In this document: one piece after another, positions 26,214 to 34,827 of the stretch | Position numbering within the stretch: the stretch's first letter is position 1 | Layout: every line of letters starts with the position of its first letter | NCBI GenBank assembly: GCA_020848905.1 | Contig: JADLHG010000029.1 | Coordinates: forward strand, 1-64,000 | Origin: Deltaproteobacteria bacterium | GTDB lineage: Bacteria; Myxococcota_A; Polyangia; GCA-2747355; JADLHG01 | DNA: 64,000 nucleotides | Direction: 5' to 3' | Position numbers and translations under genes: made by a program | The notes under the pieces: generated by a model | What the model saw: the letters and a program-made list of their open reading frames with translations, nothing else | The model's database searches: none | What the model was told of the DNA's origin: nothing

Positions 26214-27653
26214 TTACAGACCTAGGCGCGACTCGGCGCGCGTCTTGATGGCGTAAGCGCCTCGGTGGTGGGGCTGCACGCGCAGCACGGCGAGGGCCCT
26301 CGTGCGGGCGAGGCGCCAGTGCTTCTTGCGGAGCGCCTGGCGCGCCCCCGCGAGGTTCTTGCTCACGTTACGGCGCTGCCCAACGCTCAGCTTCGCCTTC
26401 GTCTTCGCGTGGCTCCGGAGCGCTTTTCCGGTGCGCGTGGCGGTGGCCGGTTCCTCGCTCGCCCGCTTCTCGTCAGCGGCCTCACCCGTCGGCGCGAGCT
26501 TCGACGGTGCGGAGGAGGAAGCGACCGCCGGTGACTCCGACCGCCGGCTCGACGCCGTCGGCACGGGAGCCGGATCCGGCGCGCGCTTCGCCAGGACCAC
26601 CGCGACGACCACGCCGAGCGCCACGCCCACGGCGAGCCCGGTGGCGAAGCGGCGCGGATTCACGGTCCGTGCGCGCAACCGCGCCACCGACCCGGGTCGC
26701 GCCCCGGCCGTCGAGCCGCTCCAAGATGCCGCCACGGCGACCGTCGCTGACGCCTCGGCCCGCGGAGCGAGGGCGTCACCCATCGGAGCGAGGACCGGCA
26801 TCACCGGCACGGCCGGCATGGCAAGCACGACAGGCGCAGTCGGCATGGCGGGCGCGATCGGAGCGGCTGGCGCCGCCGGAAGGGCCTGCGGCTCCGACGC
26901 GACCGGGGGCGCAGCGGGCTCCACCACGGGCACCGCCACCCCCTGGATCACCGCCTCGGGCCGCGTAGAGAGGAAGGCCTCGAGGATCCGCGCGGGGGGC
27001 GTCGGAGGAGAGAGCTCCAGCGCAAAACGCCGGTACTCCTCGGCAGAGAGCTTCTCCGCCTGACGGATGAGCTGCGCGTGATCCGCCAGCGCGGTCTCCG
27101 CCCACTCGGGGGGAAGCTCCACGCCATCCTGGCTCAGCTCCTCCCCGCGCGCGAACCACGCGGCCTCGATCTCGCGGGTCATCACGCGCCGCCGAGGCAG
27201 GTCCTCGGTCCCGAGCTCCAGCTCCTCGGTCAGCTCCTCCAAAGCCGTCAGATCGACCGGCTGCGTGACCAGGTGCGGCAAGAACGCCCCGAGCGCCGGA
27301 AGGGTCGCCACGGGAACGGGTGCCGACGCGGGAACGGGTGCCGGGACGGGGAGGGGGACAGCCAGCGAAGGGGCAGGGACTGAGACGAGCCGGGGCGGAG
27401 TCACGGGGACGCCCGCCAGCGGTGTCGACGGCTCCACCACCTCGTAGGCCTCCTCGGTGACCTCTCCCTCGCGATCCAGGCCCACCCGGACGTGGGTCCG
27501 CTTGAGCGCATTCATGTCGTAGACGACGTACCGGAACCCGGGCCCATCGGGGCCGGCAAGCTCGAGCACCACGTAGCGCCGGTCGAGGATCTTACCGATC
27601 ATGAGGCTGATGCCACGGGTGGCCGATGACAGGGCGGGTTGGTGGTCCGACAT
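26214..27653 (-). CDS. Single-pass membrane protein with Pro/Ala linkers, function unknown
   Basis: 479 aa; not recognised. The N-terminus (IGKILDRRYVVLELAGPDG) looks like the opening of a kinase N-lobe but no kinase domain follows. Next come a Pro/Val/Ala-rich linker, an acidic helical segment (EELTEELELGTEDLP), a further Pro/Ala/Met-rich stretch, one membrane helix (ATGLAVGVALGVVVAVVLA) and a Lys/Arg-rich C-terminus resembling a TPR-like helix pair. The layout recalls regulatory membrane proteins associated with Hanks kinases in myxobacteria. Starts at 27683 or 27602 are also possible; none has a clear ribosome-binding site. Confidence 0.65.
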   Translation of the reverse strand: MSDHQPALSSATRGISLMIGKILDRRYVVLELAGPDGPGFRYVVYDMNALKRTHVRVGLDREGEVTEEAYEVVEPSTPLAGVPVTPPRLVSVPAPSLAVPLPVPAPVPASAPVPVATLPALGAFLPHLVTQPVDLTALEELTEELELGTEDLPRRRVMTREIEAAWFARGEELSQDGVELPPEWAETALADHAQLIRQAEKLSAEEYRRFALELSPPTPPARILEAFLSTRPEAVIQGVAVPVVEPAAPPVASEPQALPAAPAAPIAPAMPTAPVVLAMPAVPVMPVLAPMGDALAPRAEASATVAVAASWSGSTAGARPGSVARLRARTVNPRRFATGLAVGVALGVVVAVVLAKRAPDPAPVPTASSRRSESPAVASSSAPSKLAPTGEAADEKRASEEPATATRTGKALRSHAKTKAKLSVGQRRNVSKNLAGARQALRKKHWRLARTRALAVLRVQPHHRGAYAIKTRAESRLGL

Positions 27654-27860
27654 GTGCGGGAAATGAAGCAATCGCCGTACCATGGCGGTGGGCGAGACCG
27701 TGCGCTCCGTGGTGCTGGCGCGGCGCGGAGTTGCGCCGGAATTCCCGCACGCTCCGGGCCCGCGGGTGGAGACTCGACCCCACGATTCCTGGGAGCGAGC
27801 ACCCCACCCCGTGGCCCGCAGGCACCGGTGCGTGGTCCGGCGCAGGACGGGGAGTGCAGC

Positions 27861-28943
27861 CTACGGGAAGCAGGTGTCCAGGGTCTTCCGGGTCGGATCC
27901 TCGGGCAGAGGCTTCGTCTTCATGCAGAGCTTCGTGTTCTCGCCCAACGACGAGAACTTCCCGCACGAATAGCCGTCGGGGCACTTGCCCTCCGCGTCGC
28001 AGGGGGTCGCGCAGTAGTCCTCGCGGGAGTACGAGTTCAGACGGAGGCAGAAGCCTCCCGCCACGCAGCCCCCCTCTTCGGCCACGGTGAACTCCGTGTT
28101 CCCCTCGGGCAGGGTGTAGTGCGCGACGCAGGGCTCGCAGAGCTTCGCCTCGGGCTTGAAAGCGTATCCGGCCTTGTGCCGGCACTGCAGCTTGCCGTTC
28201 CCCACGTCCTCGCAGGTGGCGAAGGGAGGACAGGTATTCCCTCCCTTGACGCAGGCCTTGCTGCAGTACTTCTTCTGATTCACGTCCGCGATGCACAGAT
28301 TGGCCGCATCGCCGCACTGGTCCTCCACTGCGCACGGGTGTCCGAACTGACGGCGCATGCAGCGTTTTTCTGCCGGTCGGTTCCCCGTCTGGGCGGAGGC
28401 GCAGCGGAAGGCCGCGGGGCAATCCTGGTCCGTCTTGCAGGCCGGCGCGCAGTACCGCTCGGTGTCCCCGGGGACGCCCATGCACTTGTAGCTCTGCGCG
28501 CATCGCCCATCGATCGAGCAGTCGTGTCCCATGGTGTAGGGGCGGCTGTCGTACCGCCGCGCGTAGCACGAGGTCTTCCCGGGTTCTACCTCGCCGCAGT
28601 CGAACGCCCGAAGGCACTCGTTGGCGACGCAGACGAGCCCCGGGCCGCAGCTCTTGTCTTTGGGATCGCAGGGACCCCCGAGCGTACCGGCGCGCTTGCT
28701 CGGGTTCGGGTCGCTCCGCACCGGCGGGCATTCCGCCTGCTTGCGACAGGCGCGCGAGCAGAACTTGTCCACGCAGAGCTTCGAGCCGCAGTCCTCGTCC
28801 TTCGCACAGGGCAGACCGTAGGCGGCCGGCCCGGCGTCGGCTTGTCCGCCCCCGTCGGGCCCGGCGGGGCCACCGCCGTCGGAGCACGCGGCACACGCGA
28901 GCCCGAGAGCCGCGAACCATGCACGGAATGTCGATGATCTCAT
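27861..28943 (-). CDS. Cys-rich lipoprotein
   Basis: 360 aa. Signal peptide with lipobox ending ACAAC, a Gly/Asp/Ala linker, then more than 30 cysteines spaced in a repeating C-x(4-7)-C pattern (for example CAKDEDCGSKLCVDKFC and CKTDQDCPAAFRC). Each repeat is likely a small disulphide-bonded unit. Such proteins are common in myxobacterial outer membranes; function unknown. The ATG at 28943 follows GAGG at seven bases. The neighbouring divergent genes encode two TlpA-like thioredoxins, which could handle its disulphides. This is inference from proximity. Confidence 0.8.
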   Translation of the reverse strand: MRSSTFRAWFAALGLACAACSDGGGPAGPDGGGQADAGPAAYGLPCAKDEDCGSKLCVDKFCSRACRKQAECPPVRSDPNPSKRAGTLGGPCDPKDKSCGPGLVCVANECLRAFDCGEVEPGKTSCYARRYDSRPYTMGHDCSIDGRCAQSYKCMGVPGDTERYCAPACKTDQDCPAAFRCASAQTGNRPAEKRCMRRQFGHPCAVEDQCGDAANLCIADVNQKKYCSKACVKGGNTCPPFATCEDVGNGKLQCRHKAGYAFKPEAKLCEPCVAHYTLPEGNTEFTVAEEGGCVAGGFCLRLNSYSREDYCATPCDAEGKCPDGYSCGKFSSLGENTKLCMKTKPLPEDPTRKTLDTCFP

Positions 28944-29047
28944 ACGATTGCCTCGGTCTGAGAAAAGCGGCACGAACATGGGGCGAGCGCCTCCCGCGAG
29001 TCAACGGAATTCGCCGCCCCACGCGTCCCCGGTCGTCCCTGCCCGCC

Positions 29048-29076
29048 TTGACAGCCCCCCTGCCCTGGGCTACCAA
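29048..29076 (+). promoter_or_regulatory. Promoter of the TlpA-like/outer-membrane protein operon
   Basis: A perfect TTGACA (29048-29053) followed after 17 bases by TACCAA (29071-29076). Predicted transcription start near 29083, about 24 bases before the ATG at 29107. It lies between divergent genes. Confidence 0.55.
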
Positions 29077-29106
29077 CAACGAAACCCATTGCGAATGGAG
29101 CAGTAC

Positions 29107-29823
29107 ATGCTCAGGCCGGTCGGTTGGTTCCTCATCGCTGGGCTGCTCGGGGGAGGCTGCTCGGGTAACAACTCCGCTACTCCAGACGGAGGCACCAAGG
29201 GAGATGGGAAGGCGATGATCGCGGACCTGGGCCTCGCTCTCGACGGCCCGGGCGCGTGCGGCCCGAGCACCTATCCCTGCGCCCCCTACGGTACGCGGAA
29301 CGACGAGGTGGCCAGTAACGAGACGTTCCTGGCCTTCGCAGACCCCGGCGGCTTCTGCAAGACCCACCCCGACGAGAAGATGGATGCCACGACCGTCAGG
29401 CAGATGGGCTTCCATAGCTGGTACCAGTGGGACAGCAAGTGCCCGACCAAGAAGGCCAAGCTCGCCTGGTTCATGGTCTCGGCGGGGTGGTGCGGGCCGT
29501 GCTGGAAGGAGATCCAGGCCGCGAGCGACCAATATCGTGCGGGTGCCATCGACGATCGTGTGTCGATCGTCGAGATCGTGTTCGAGGACGACCAGCACAA
29601 GCCTGCCACCGCCGAGTGGACCAAGAACCTCTGGATTCCGAAGTTCAACATCCCGTTCCCGGTGCTGATCGACCCGGCCTTCAAGATGGGCAAGTACTTC
29701 AACAAGGAGGCCGTGCCCTTCAACATGCTCGTGGACCTCTCCACGATGAAGATCTACTACCAGCAAACGGGTGGTGACTTCAAAACGATCGGCGAGAAGA
29801 TCCAGGCCTTCCTGAACAAGTAG
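29107..29823 (+). CDS. Thioredoxin-like lipoprotein (TlpA family)
   Basis: 238 aa. Signal peptide with lipobox LLGGGC, then a short Asp/Gly linker, an N-terminal Cys-containing segment (ACGPSTYPCAPYG), and a thioredoxin fold with active site WCGPC in VSAGWCGPCWKEI. The cis-Pro loop is at VPFNML. It would be a periplasm-facing, lipid-anchored disulphide reductase or isomerase. The ATG at 29107 is chosen because GGAG lies six bases before it; an ATG at 29095 is in frame. It is followed by a second TlpA-like gene and a beta-barrel gene, suggesting maturation of an exported partner, for example heme attachment or disulphide handling. Confidence 0.85.
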   Translation: MLRPVGWFLIAGLLGGGCSGNNSATPDGGTKGDGKAMIADLGLALDGPGACGPSTYPCAPYGTRNDEVASNETFLAFADPGGFCKTHPDEKMDATTVRQMGFHSWYQWDSKCPTKKAKLAWFMVSAGWCGPCWKEIQAASDQYRAGAIDDRVSIVEIVFEDDQHKPATAEWTKNLWIPKFNIPFPVLIDPAFKMGKYFNKEAVPFNMLVDLSTMKIYYQQTGGDFKTIGEKIQAFLNK

Positions 29824-29834
29824 GGTAGCGGACC

Positions 29835-30320
29835 ATGCGGCGGCTTCTCGGTGCGGCTCTCGTCGGCGGACTATTGCTCGTTGCACCTTGGCCGGGCGGC
29901 GCCGGGACGACGAACTTCACCGTGCGTGACCTGAACGGACGGTACCTCCGTCTGAGCGACTACGACAAGAACGTCGTCTTGATGAGCTTCTGGACCACCT
30001 GGTGCAAACCGTGCCTCGTCGAACTGAGACATCTGGACAAGTTCTATCGCAAGTACAAGGACAAGGGCTTCGTCGTGCTGGGCGTCGCGATGGACGGTCC
30101 GGAGACGCAGGCCAAGGTCTCTCCGACGGTGCGCAGCTATCGTCTGGGCTTCCCGGTCTTCATCGACACGGACAGCCAGGTCGTGAAGCTCTACAACACC
30201 AAGCGCGCGCAGCCCTTCTCGGTGCTCATCAAGGGAGGCAAGGTCGTCAAGACCCGCGCAGCCTTCCAGCTCAGCGATCTCCCCGAGATCGAGCGCGAGA
30301 TCCAGGCCCTGCTCAAGTAG
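29835..30320 (+). CDS. TlpA-like periplasmic thioredoxin
   Basis: 161 aa. Cleavable signal peptide, then a thioredoxin fold with WCKPC in MSFWTTWCKPCLVELRHL, the GFPVFIDTD segment and a cis-Pro in QPFSVL. This is the ResA/CcmG-TlpA subfamily, which reduces disulphides of apocytochrome c or other exported proteins. It starts 11 bases after the lipoprotein-type thioredoxin. The multiheme lipoprotein at 32507-34756 nearby is a plausible client. No unusual residues. Confidence 0.9.
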   Translation: MRRLLGAALVGGLLLVAPWPGGAGTTNFTVRDLNGRYLRLSDYDKNVVLMSFWTTWCKPCLVELRHLDKFYRKYKDKGFVVLGVAMDGPETQAKVSPTVRSYRLGFPVFIDTDSQVVKLYNTKRAQPFSVLIKGGKVVKTRAAFQLSDLPEIEREIQALLK

Positions 30321-30334
30321 CGATCCTCCTCGGC

Positions 30335-31969
30335 GTGGTGCTGCTCGGGCTCGGCGTGCCCCGGGCCGCGAGCGCGTGGGACTTCAAGATCAAAGGGCAG
30401 GAGTTCAACCTCGGCGTCACCAACACGCTCGCCTACACGTACCATTTCGACAACGACGAGAACGGCGGCGAGGTGGATGAGGACGACAAGTTCCACCAGT
30501 TCATGAACACCCTCGACGTGAGCCTGGCCCACCGGGAGTTTCGACTCGGTGGACGCTTCGACCTCCATCTCTTCGCCAACACCCCGTTCACGCAGCGCTG
30601 CCCCGGCGGCGCGAACGACCCGAGCTGGTGCGCACGACGCGACCGTCGCTACGTGAACAGCTTCGTCCCCGAGCGCGTCTTCCTCATCGTGGCGCGTCCT
30701 GACTTCGATCTGACGCTCGGGGACTTCTACGTCTCCTTCGGCAAGGGGCTGGCGCTGAACGTGGTGAAGATCGACGACCTAGGACAGGACACCACGATCC
30801 GCGGGGGCAAGTTCGTCCTGCACCAGTGGGACCTCGGCCTGACCTTCGTCGCCGGCGAGTTCAATCCCCTGAACCTGGACGAGGCCACCGGACGCAAGGC
30901 GCCCTGGGCGGCCGAACCGATGGTCGGCGGGCGCATCGAGTATCGCTTCTTCGACCGGGTGCTGGCGGGCCTCCACGGCGTCTGGGTCCTCACCGACGAC
31001 CCGAACTCGCCGGGCGCGAAGAAGTACACCACGGACCACGACGCGATCTTCGGCCTCAGCCTCGAGGTGCCGCAGCTCATCGACGGCCGGTTGAGCCTGG
31101 CCGCCGAGGTGGACCTCCAGCGCACCGTCCGGCTCGGAGAGGTCGTTCGCGGGCCAGGAGCCGCAGGGGACTTCAAGGGGCTCGCGGCCTACGCCACCGC
31201 GACGCTGCAGCTCGGAGACCTCACGCTACTGAGCGAGTTCAAGTACTACGACGACTTCGCGCTGCGCGCGCCGGGCGCGGTGGACGAGCCGTACGCGCTC
31301 TACTACCACCAGCCTCCGACTCTCGAGCGGGTCAACGCGCTCGTCTCGGATAACCTGAGCGTGAGCGGCACGCGCCTGCGCGCCGACTACAACTTCGGGG
31401 CGCTCGGTCCGGTGGAACTCATCACGTACCTCAGCATGGGCTTCTTCCAGAGCTGGGGGATCCCCGGCCTACACCGCGTCTTCGATCCCTACGCCGGCTT
31501 CGAGCTGCACTGGAGCGAAGGGAAGGGGCACCTGAACGGCATCGGCGGGGTGCGCCTCGAGCAGGACCGCGAGGACGGATCGACCTACACCCGGGACATC
31601 CACCTCGACGTGGATCTCGAGCAGGCGATCCGTGGCAGCCACTCGGTCAAGCTCAACGCGCTCTGGCAGAAGCGACAGCGCAAGGGCCTCTTCGACGCGC
31701 AGAACTGGAACGAGATGGACCTCGTGCTGGAGTACAAGTGGTCACCATACCTGGCAGCCGCCTTCAGCTACGAGCGACAGGAAGATCCGTCCGTCGTCAT
31801 GGAGGGGCACCACTACTTCGGCGGGACGCTGAAGTACTTCTTTACGACCAGCAGCTTCGTGAGCGTGCGGGCCGGTCAGAACCGGCCGGGCCTCAAGTGC
31901 TTCAACGGCATGTGTCGGCAGTACCCGGCGTTCGCGGGCCTGCAGGCGATGGTCGTGGGGCGCTTCTGA
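30335..31969 (+). CDS. Outer-membrane beta-barrel protein
   Basis: 544 aa from the GTG at 30335. An N-terminal hydrophobic segment ending PRAASA/W is a signal-peptidase site; the mature part is dominated by alternating aromatic beta strands (for example FRLGGRFDLHLFA, LTLGDFYVSFGKGLAL) and ends in VVGRF, a typical C-terminal Phe for BAM insertion. A pair of cysteines lies near the C-terminus (LKCFNGMCRQ) and another near 85-95. It would be a porin-like barrel with function unknown. The start is unclear: no Shine-Dalgarno and no basic residues before the hydrophobic core. It sits 14 bases after the TlpA stop. Confidence 0.75.
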   Translation: MVLLGLGVPRAASAWDFKIKGQEFNLGVTNTLAYTYHFDNDENGGEVDEDDKFHQFMNTLDVSLAHREFRLGGRFDLHLFANTPFTQRCPGGANDPSWCARRDRRYVNSFVPERVFLIVARPDFDLTLGDFYVSFGKGLALNVVKIDDLGQDTTIRGGKFVLHQWDLGLTFVAGEFNPLNLDEATGRKAPWAAEPMVGGRIEYRFFDRVLAGLHGVWVLTDDPNSPGAKKYTTDHDAIFGLSLEVPQLIDGRLSLAAEVDLQRTVRLGEVVRGPGAAGDFKGLAAYATATLQLGDLTLLSEFKYYDDFALRAPGAVDEPYALYYHQPPTLERVNALVSDNLSVSGTRLRADYNFGALGPVELITYLSMGFFQSWGIPGLHRVFDPYAGFELHWSEGKGHLNGIGGVRLEQDREDGSTYTRDIHLDVDLEQAIRGSHSVKLNALWQKRQRKGLFDAQNWNEMDLVLEYKWSPYLAAAFSYERQEDPSVVMEGHHYFGGTLKYFFTTSSFVSVRAGQNRPGLKCFNGMCRQYPAFAGLQAMVVGRF

Positions 31970-31988
31970 CGGAAAACGACTCGCCGGC

Positions 31989-32510
31989 TCACACCGTCGC
32001 GTCGTCCTCGAGATCGAAGACCAGCTCGACCCGGTCCTGCAGCTTCAGCGCGCCGAGAAGCGCCTTGTAGGGCGCGATGCCGAAGCGACTCGGCGTGAGG
32101 ACCACCTTCCCCCGGACACGACCCCCTCCGCGCTCGAGCTCGATCGCGAGAGGCTGACGCTGGCCGACGAGCTCGAGAGTCCCGGTGGCGCGCGGTCGCT
32201 CTGCCGTGGAGAGGTCCAGCTCCCCCTCGAAACGCACCTCGGGAAAGCGTCGGATCTGGAGGATCTTCTCGCGCGCGGTCTCCTCGATATCGCGCCGATC
32301 TCGCGCGCCGAGAACGTCCGGCTGGAGCTGCGTGCCGACCATGGCCCCTTCGAGCTCGAGGCTGTCGCTGCGGAAACGTGCGCTCACCTTTCGCTCCTCG
32401 ACCTGCACCTCGAACCGCGTCACGCGGAAACGCAGGTCGTGGCCGAGTCGTGAGAGAAGCCCGTCCTTGAAGGTGAAGACCTGTACGCTCCCGTTCCGGA
32501 TGACGCTCAT
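31989..32510 (-). CDS. YceI-like lipocalin-fold protein
   Basis: 173 aa. It resembles the YceI family: FTFKDGLLSRLGHDLRFRV at the N-terminus, PEVRFEGELDLS in the middle and a beta-rich whole. The family binds polyisoprenoids or other amphiphiles in a lipocalin-like barrel. Unlike many members it has no signal peptide. The ATG overlaps the stop of the pentaheme lipoprotein gene by four bases (ATGA), so translation is coupled. A link to quinone or isoprenoid handling near the cytochrome is plausible but inferred. Confidence 0.75.
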   Translation of the reverse strand: MSVIRNGSVQVFTFKDGLLSRLGHDLRFRVTRFEVQVEERKVSARFRSDSLELEGAMVGTQLQPDVLGARDRRDIEETAREKILQIRRFPEVRFEGELDLSTAERPRATGTLELVGQRQPLAIELERGGGRVRGKVVLTPSRFGIAPYKALLGALKLQDRVELVFDLEDDATV

Positions 32511-34756
32511 GGATCGACCTCGAGGGTTCGCTGCGCGCGCACCGCGTCCTTCGCCTCCCAGCCTCGCGCCCGCGCCAAGGACAGCGGGTAGCGACGGTAG
32601 AGCAGGGTCACTCGCACGGTGATGCGCGCGCCTGCCGCTGCGGCTGCGTCGAAGGAGTGCTGCGTGGTGGCCGGCTTCCCGGGCGGAAGCCGATTGTCCG
32701 AGCGGAACTCCACCGCCCGGAAGAAGGGCACGTCCAGCGCCCCGTCACGGTCCTGCGTGCGCTTCGCGAACAGCGTTCCCGGCGCTCCGGCGAGCGCCGC
32801 CGTAGGCCGTTCGCTATCCACCGCCAGCGCACCCACGGTGGCCGCGTCGCCGACGAGGGCCAGCGCGCCGTCCGCGATGGGGCCAAGGTCCCGGTCGAGC
32901 GTCAGCTCGCCGCCGCTCACCGCCTGGATCTTGGCCACCCCGAGCGGCTGGTGGAGCTCCATCCCCTTCTCCTTCGGCGTGCGGCCCGGCACGCCAAACC
33001 AGCGCAGGGCAGGGTAATCGTCGAAGAGGCCGGTGGGGTTCACGAAGCGCACCCACGCCTCCTTGACCGCCGCCGGCCAGCTCGCCCCCGGGGGGGCGCG
33101 TAGCGTTTTTCCGACGAGCTGCGCCCGACCGGGCCCCAGCCGCTCTTCGGCCAAGCTCCCCGCCCACGCGGGAACGGTGTGCCCCCCCGTCGCCCGGAGA
33201 GGTTCTCCCTTGGCCTCGGCTTCCACGAGCAGCACGAGCTGCCGCATCGGGCTCCCCGTCGGAATGCTGTGCCCGGCACCCTCGTTCGTCAGTCGGACCG
33301 TCACGTCCAGCTGCGCCCCCGAGCGCTGCGCCGTCACGTCCACCTTCACCGGGTCGCGAAGGCTCTCGCGCGTGGGATCCCCGGGCGCCGCCGTATATCC
33401 CGCCGGTGCCGGGGGCAGCCGGCCCGCGAAGAGGTGCTGCCGCACGTCGCCGTAGGGCCGATACCAGCCCATGACCCCCGACGGCACCGGGGTCAGGCCC
33501 TTAAACTCGAAGGTCTCGGTCTTCTCCGTCGCCGCAGGAAGGTGGCAGTGCTGGCACTCGAGCCCGCGCTGCGCGGCCTGGCTCTGCGTCCATTCGAAGT
33601 ACGTGTCCTGGATCGGCAGCCCCGCGGGCCACTTCGTCCGGCTCACATGCGGCACGTCCTCGGGGCGAAAGCCGGGCTCGGACCACTGGTGGCAGGCCGA
33701 ACAGAACTCGGAGCGCGCGAACTGCGGCGCATAGATCGCCCCCATGATGATGACCGTGGAATCCGAGTGCGGACCGAACATCGTCTCGGGCTCGGAGAAC
33801 CCGGTTCGGCCTGCCGGCCCCGGTCGGAGCATTCGAATGGCCCCGTCGCGCCCCGGCCGCTCGTTCACCAGGACCTCCTGGATCTTGTGGCAGAAGTCGC
33901 AGTGGATCCCCTTCTCGTAGGCGATGCCCCGCACCCGGTTGAGGTTCGTCGCGCCCGGCAGATGCTCGCGGCTGGCCGGCGCGTGGCAGTCGGCACAGCG
34001 CCCGGTCTGCGTGGGTCTCGCCTCGGGCGCAGCCTCGGGGTCGTCGCAGGTCGGGCGGCCCTCGCCACCGCAACGCGCGGCGTTCAACGTGTCGAGCACG
34101 CCCCCCTCGGGCACGTAGCACTTCTTCACCCGCACCGGCGCTCCGGGGGCCTGCCCCTCGCGCCAGGCTCCCCCCGCGGCACGGCAGCTGGCCTCGTCGC
34201 GAAAGCCGGACGCGGTCCCGTTGTACACGTCGTGCAGGTTTGGATTCCGCGCGGCCCCCGCGTGGGCGGACCGTTTCCAGGTCTCGAGATGCATCGAATG
34301 GCAGTGCCGGCAGTGCGGCGCCGCGTCGAAGGCGTCGGGCGACTTGAACTCGTAGTTCGGATTGTCCACGACCGCCACGCGCTCGAGCTCGAGCCGCTGC
34401 GGGAGGCGCGGATCCAGGACCTCGATCCCCTTGTTGAAGAAGCCGACCTTGCCCGCCGTGAGGGCGATCTCACGAAGCGGCACCGGCGGATCCTTCACCG
34501 TGAGCTCGAAGCGCCCCTCCGCGCTCGTCACGACGCTCTCGGGTCGCCCGCCGAAGCGCACGATCGCGCCCTCCACAGGCTGGCCTCCGCTGGTCACCAT
34601 TCCGACGAGGGGCCCCGTCCAGACGCTCGGTGGAGGTGGGCCGTCCACGCTTCCAGCATCGGGCGCGACGGCCGGGGAGCTCCCGCAGCCGTATCCGAGC
34701 CATCCCAGCACGAGCACCAGGCTTGCCCGCTCGAGCTTTCCACCCAGCGCGCGCAT
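32507..34756 (-). CDS. Pentaheme c-type cytochrome lipoprotein
   Basis: 749 aa. Lipobox LGYGC. Residues about 45-130 look like a carboxypeptidase-regulatory-like beta domain (GMVTSGGQPVEGAIVRFGG). Then five CxxCH sites: CRHCH, CADCH, CDFCH, CSACH and CQHCH, with many other histidines as sixth ligands, as in cytochrome c554/nitrite-reductase-like folds. The C-terminal half (about 440-749) is heme-free and beta-rich. It is probably an outer-membrane-anchored electron carrier or a multiheme oxidoreductase. It is cotranscribed with the YceI-like gene and convergent with the TlpA/barrel operon. Confidence 0.85.
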   Translation of the reverse strand: MRALGGKLERASLVLVLGWLGYGCGSSPAVAPDAGSVDGPPPPSVWTGPLVGMVTSGGQPVEGAIVRFGGRPESVVTSAEGRFELTVKDPPVPLREIALTAGKVGFFNKGIEVLDPRLPQRLELERVAVVDNPNYEFKSPDAFDAAPHCRHCHSMHLETWKRSAHAGAARNPNLHDVYNGTASGFRDEASCRAAGGAWREGQAPGAPVRVKKCYVPEGGVLDTLNAARCGGEGRPTCDDPEAAPEARPTQTGRCADCHAPASREHLPGATNLNRVRGIAYEKGIHCDFCHKIQEVLVNERPGRDGAIRMLRPGPAGRTGFSEPETMFGPHSDSTVIIMGAIYAPQFARSEFCSACHQWSEPGFRPEDVPHVSRTKWPAGLPIQDTYFEWTQSQAAQRGLECQHCHLPAATEKTETFEFKGLTPVPSGVMGWYRPYGDVRQHLFAGRLPPAPAGYTAAPGDPTRESLRDPVKVDVTAQRSGAQLDVTVRLTNEGAGHSIPTGSPMRQLVLLVEAEAKGEPLRATGGHTVPAWAGSLAEERLGPGRAQLVGKTLRAPPGASWPAAVKEAWVRFVNPTGLFDDYPALRWFGVPGRTPKEKGMELHQPLGVAKIQAVSGGELTLDRDLGPIADGALALVGDAATVGALAVDSERPTAALAGAPGTLFAKRTQDRDGALDVPFFRAVEFRSDNRLPPGKPATTQHSFDAAAAAGARITVRVTLLYRRYPLSLARARGWEAKDAVRAQRTLEVDP

Positions 34757-34811
34757 CGGTCGCGAACGCTAGCACCGCTCCAAGTCGCTGTCCAAGCCTG
34801 TCCCGCAGCGG

Positions 34812-34817
34812 TATAGT
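34812..34817 (+). promoter_or_regulatory. -10 box (TATAGT) next to the SRPBCC start codon
   Basis: TATAGT ends 10 bases before the ATG at 34828, so transcription would begin within about four bases of the start codon. No ribosome-binding site is visible, which suggests a leaderless message. Confidence 0.4.
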
Positions 34818-34827
34818 GAAGCTTCCG

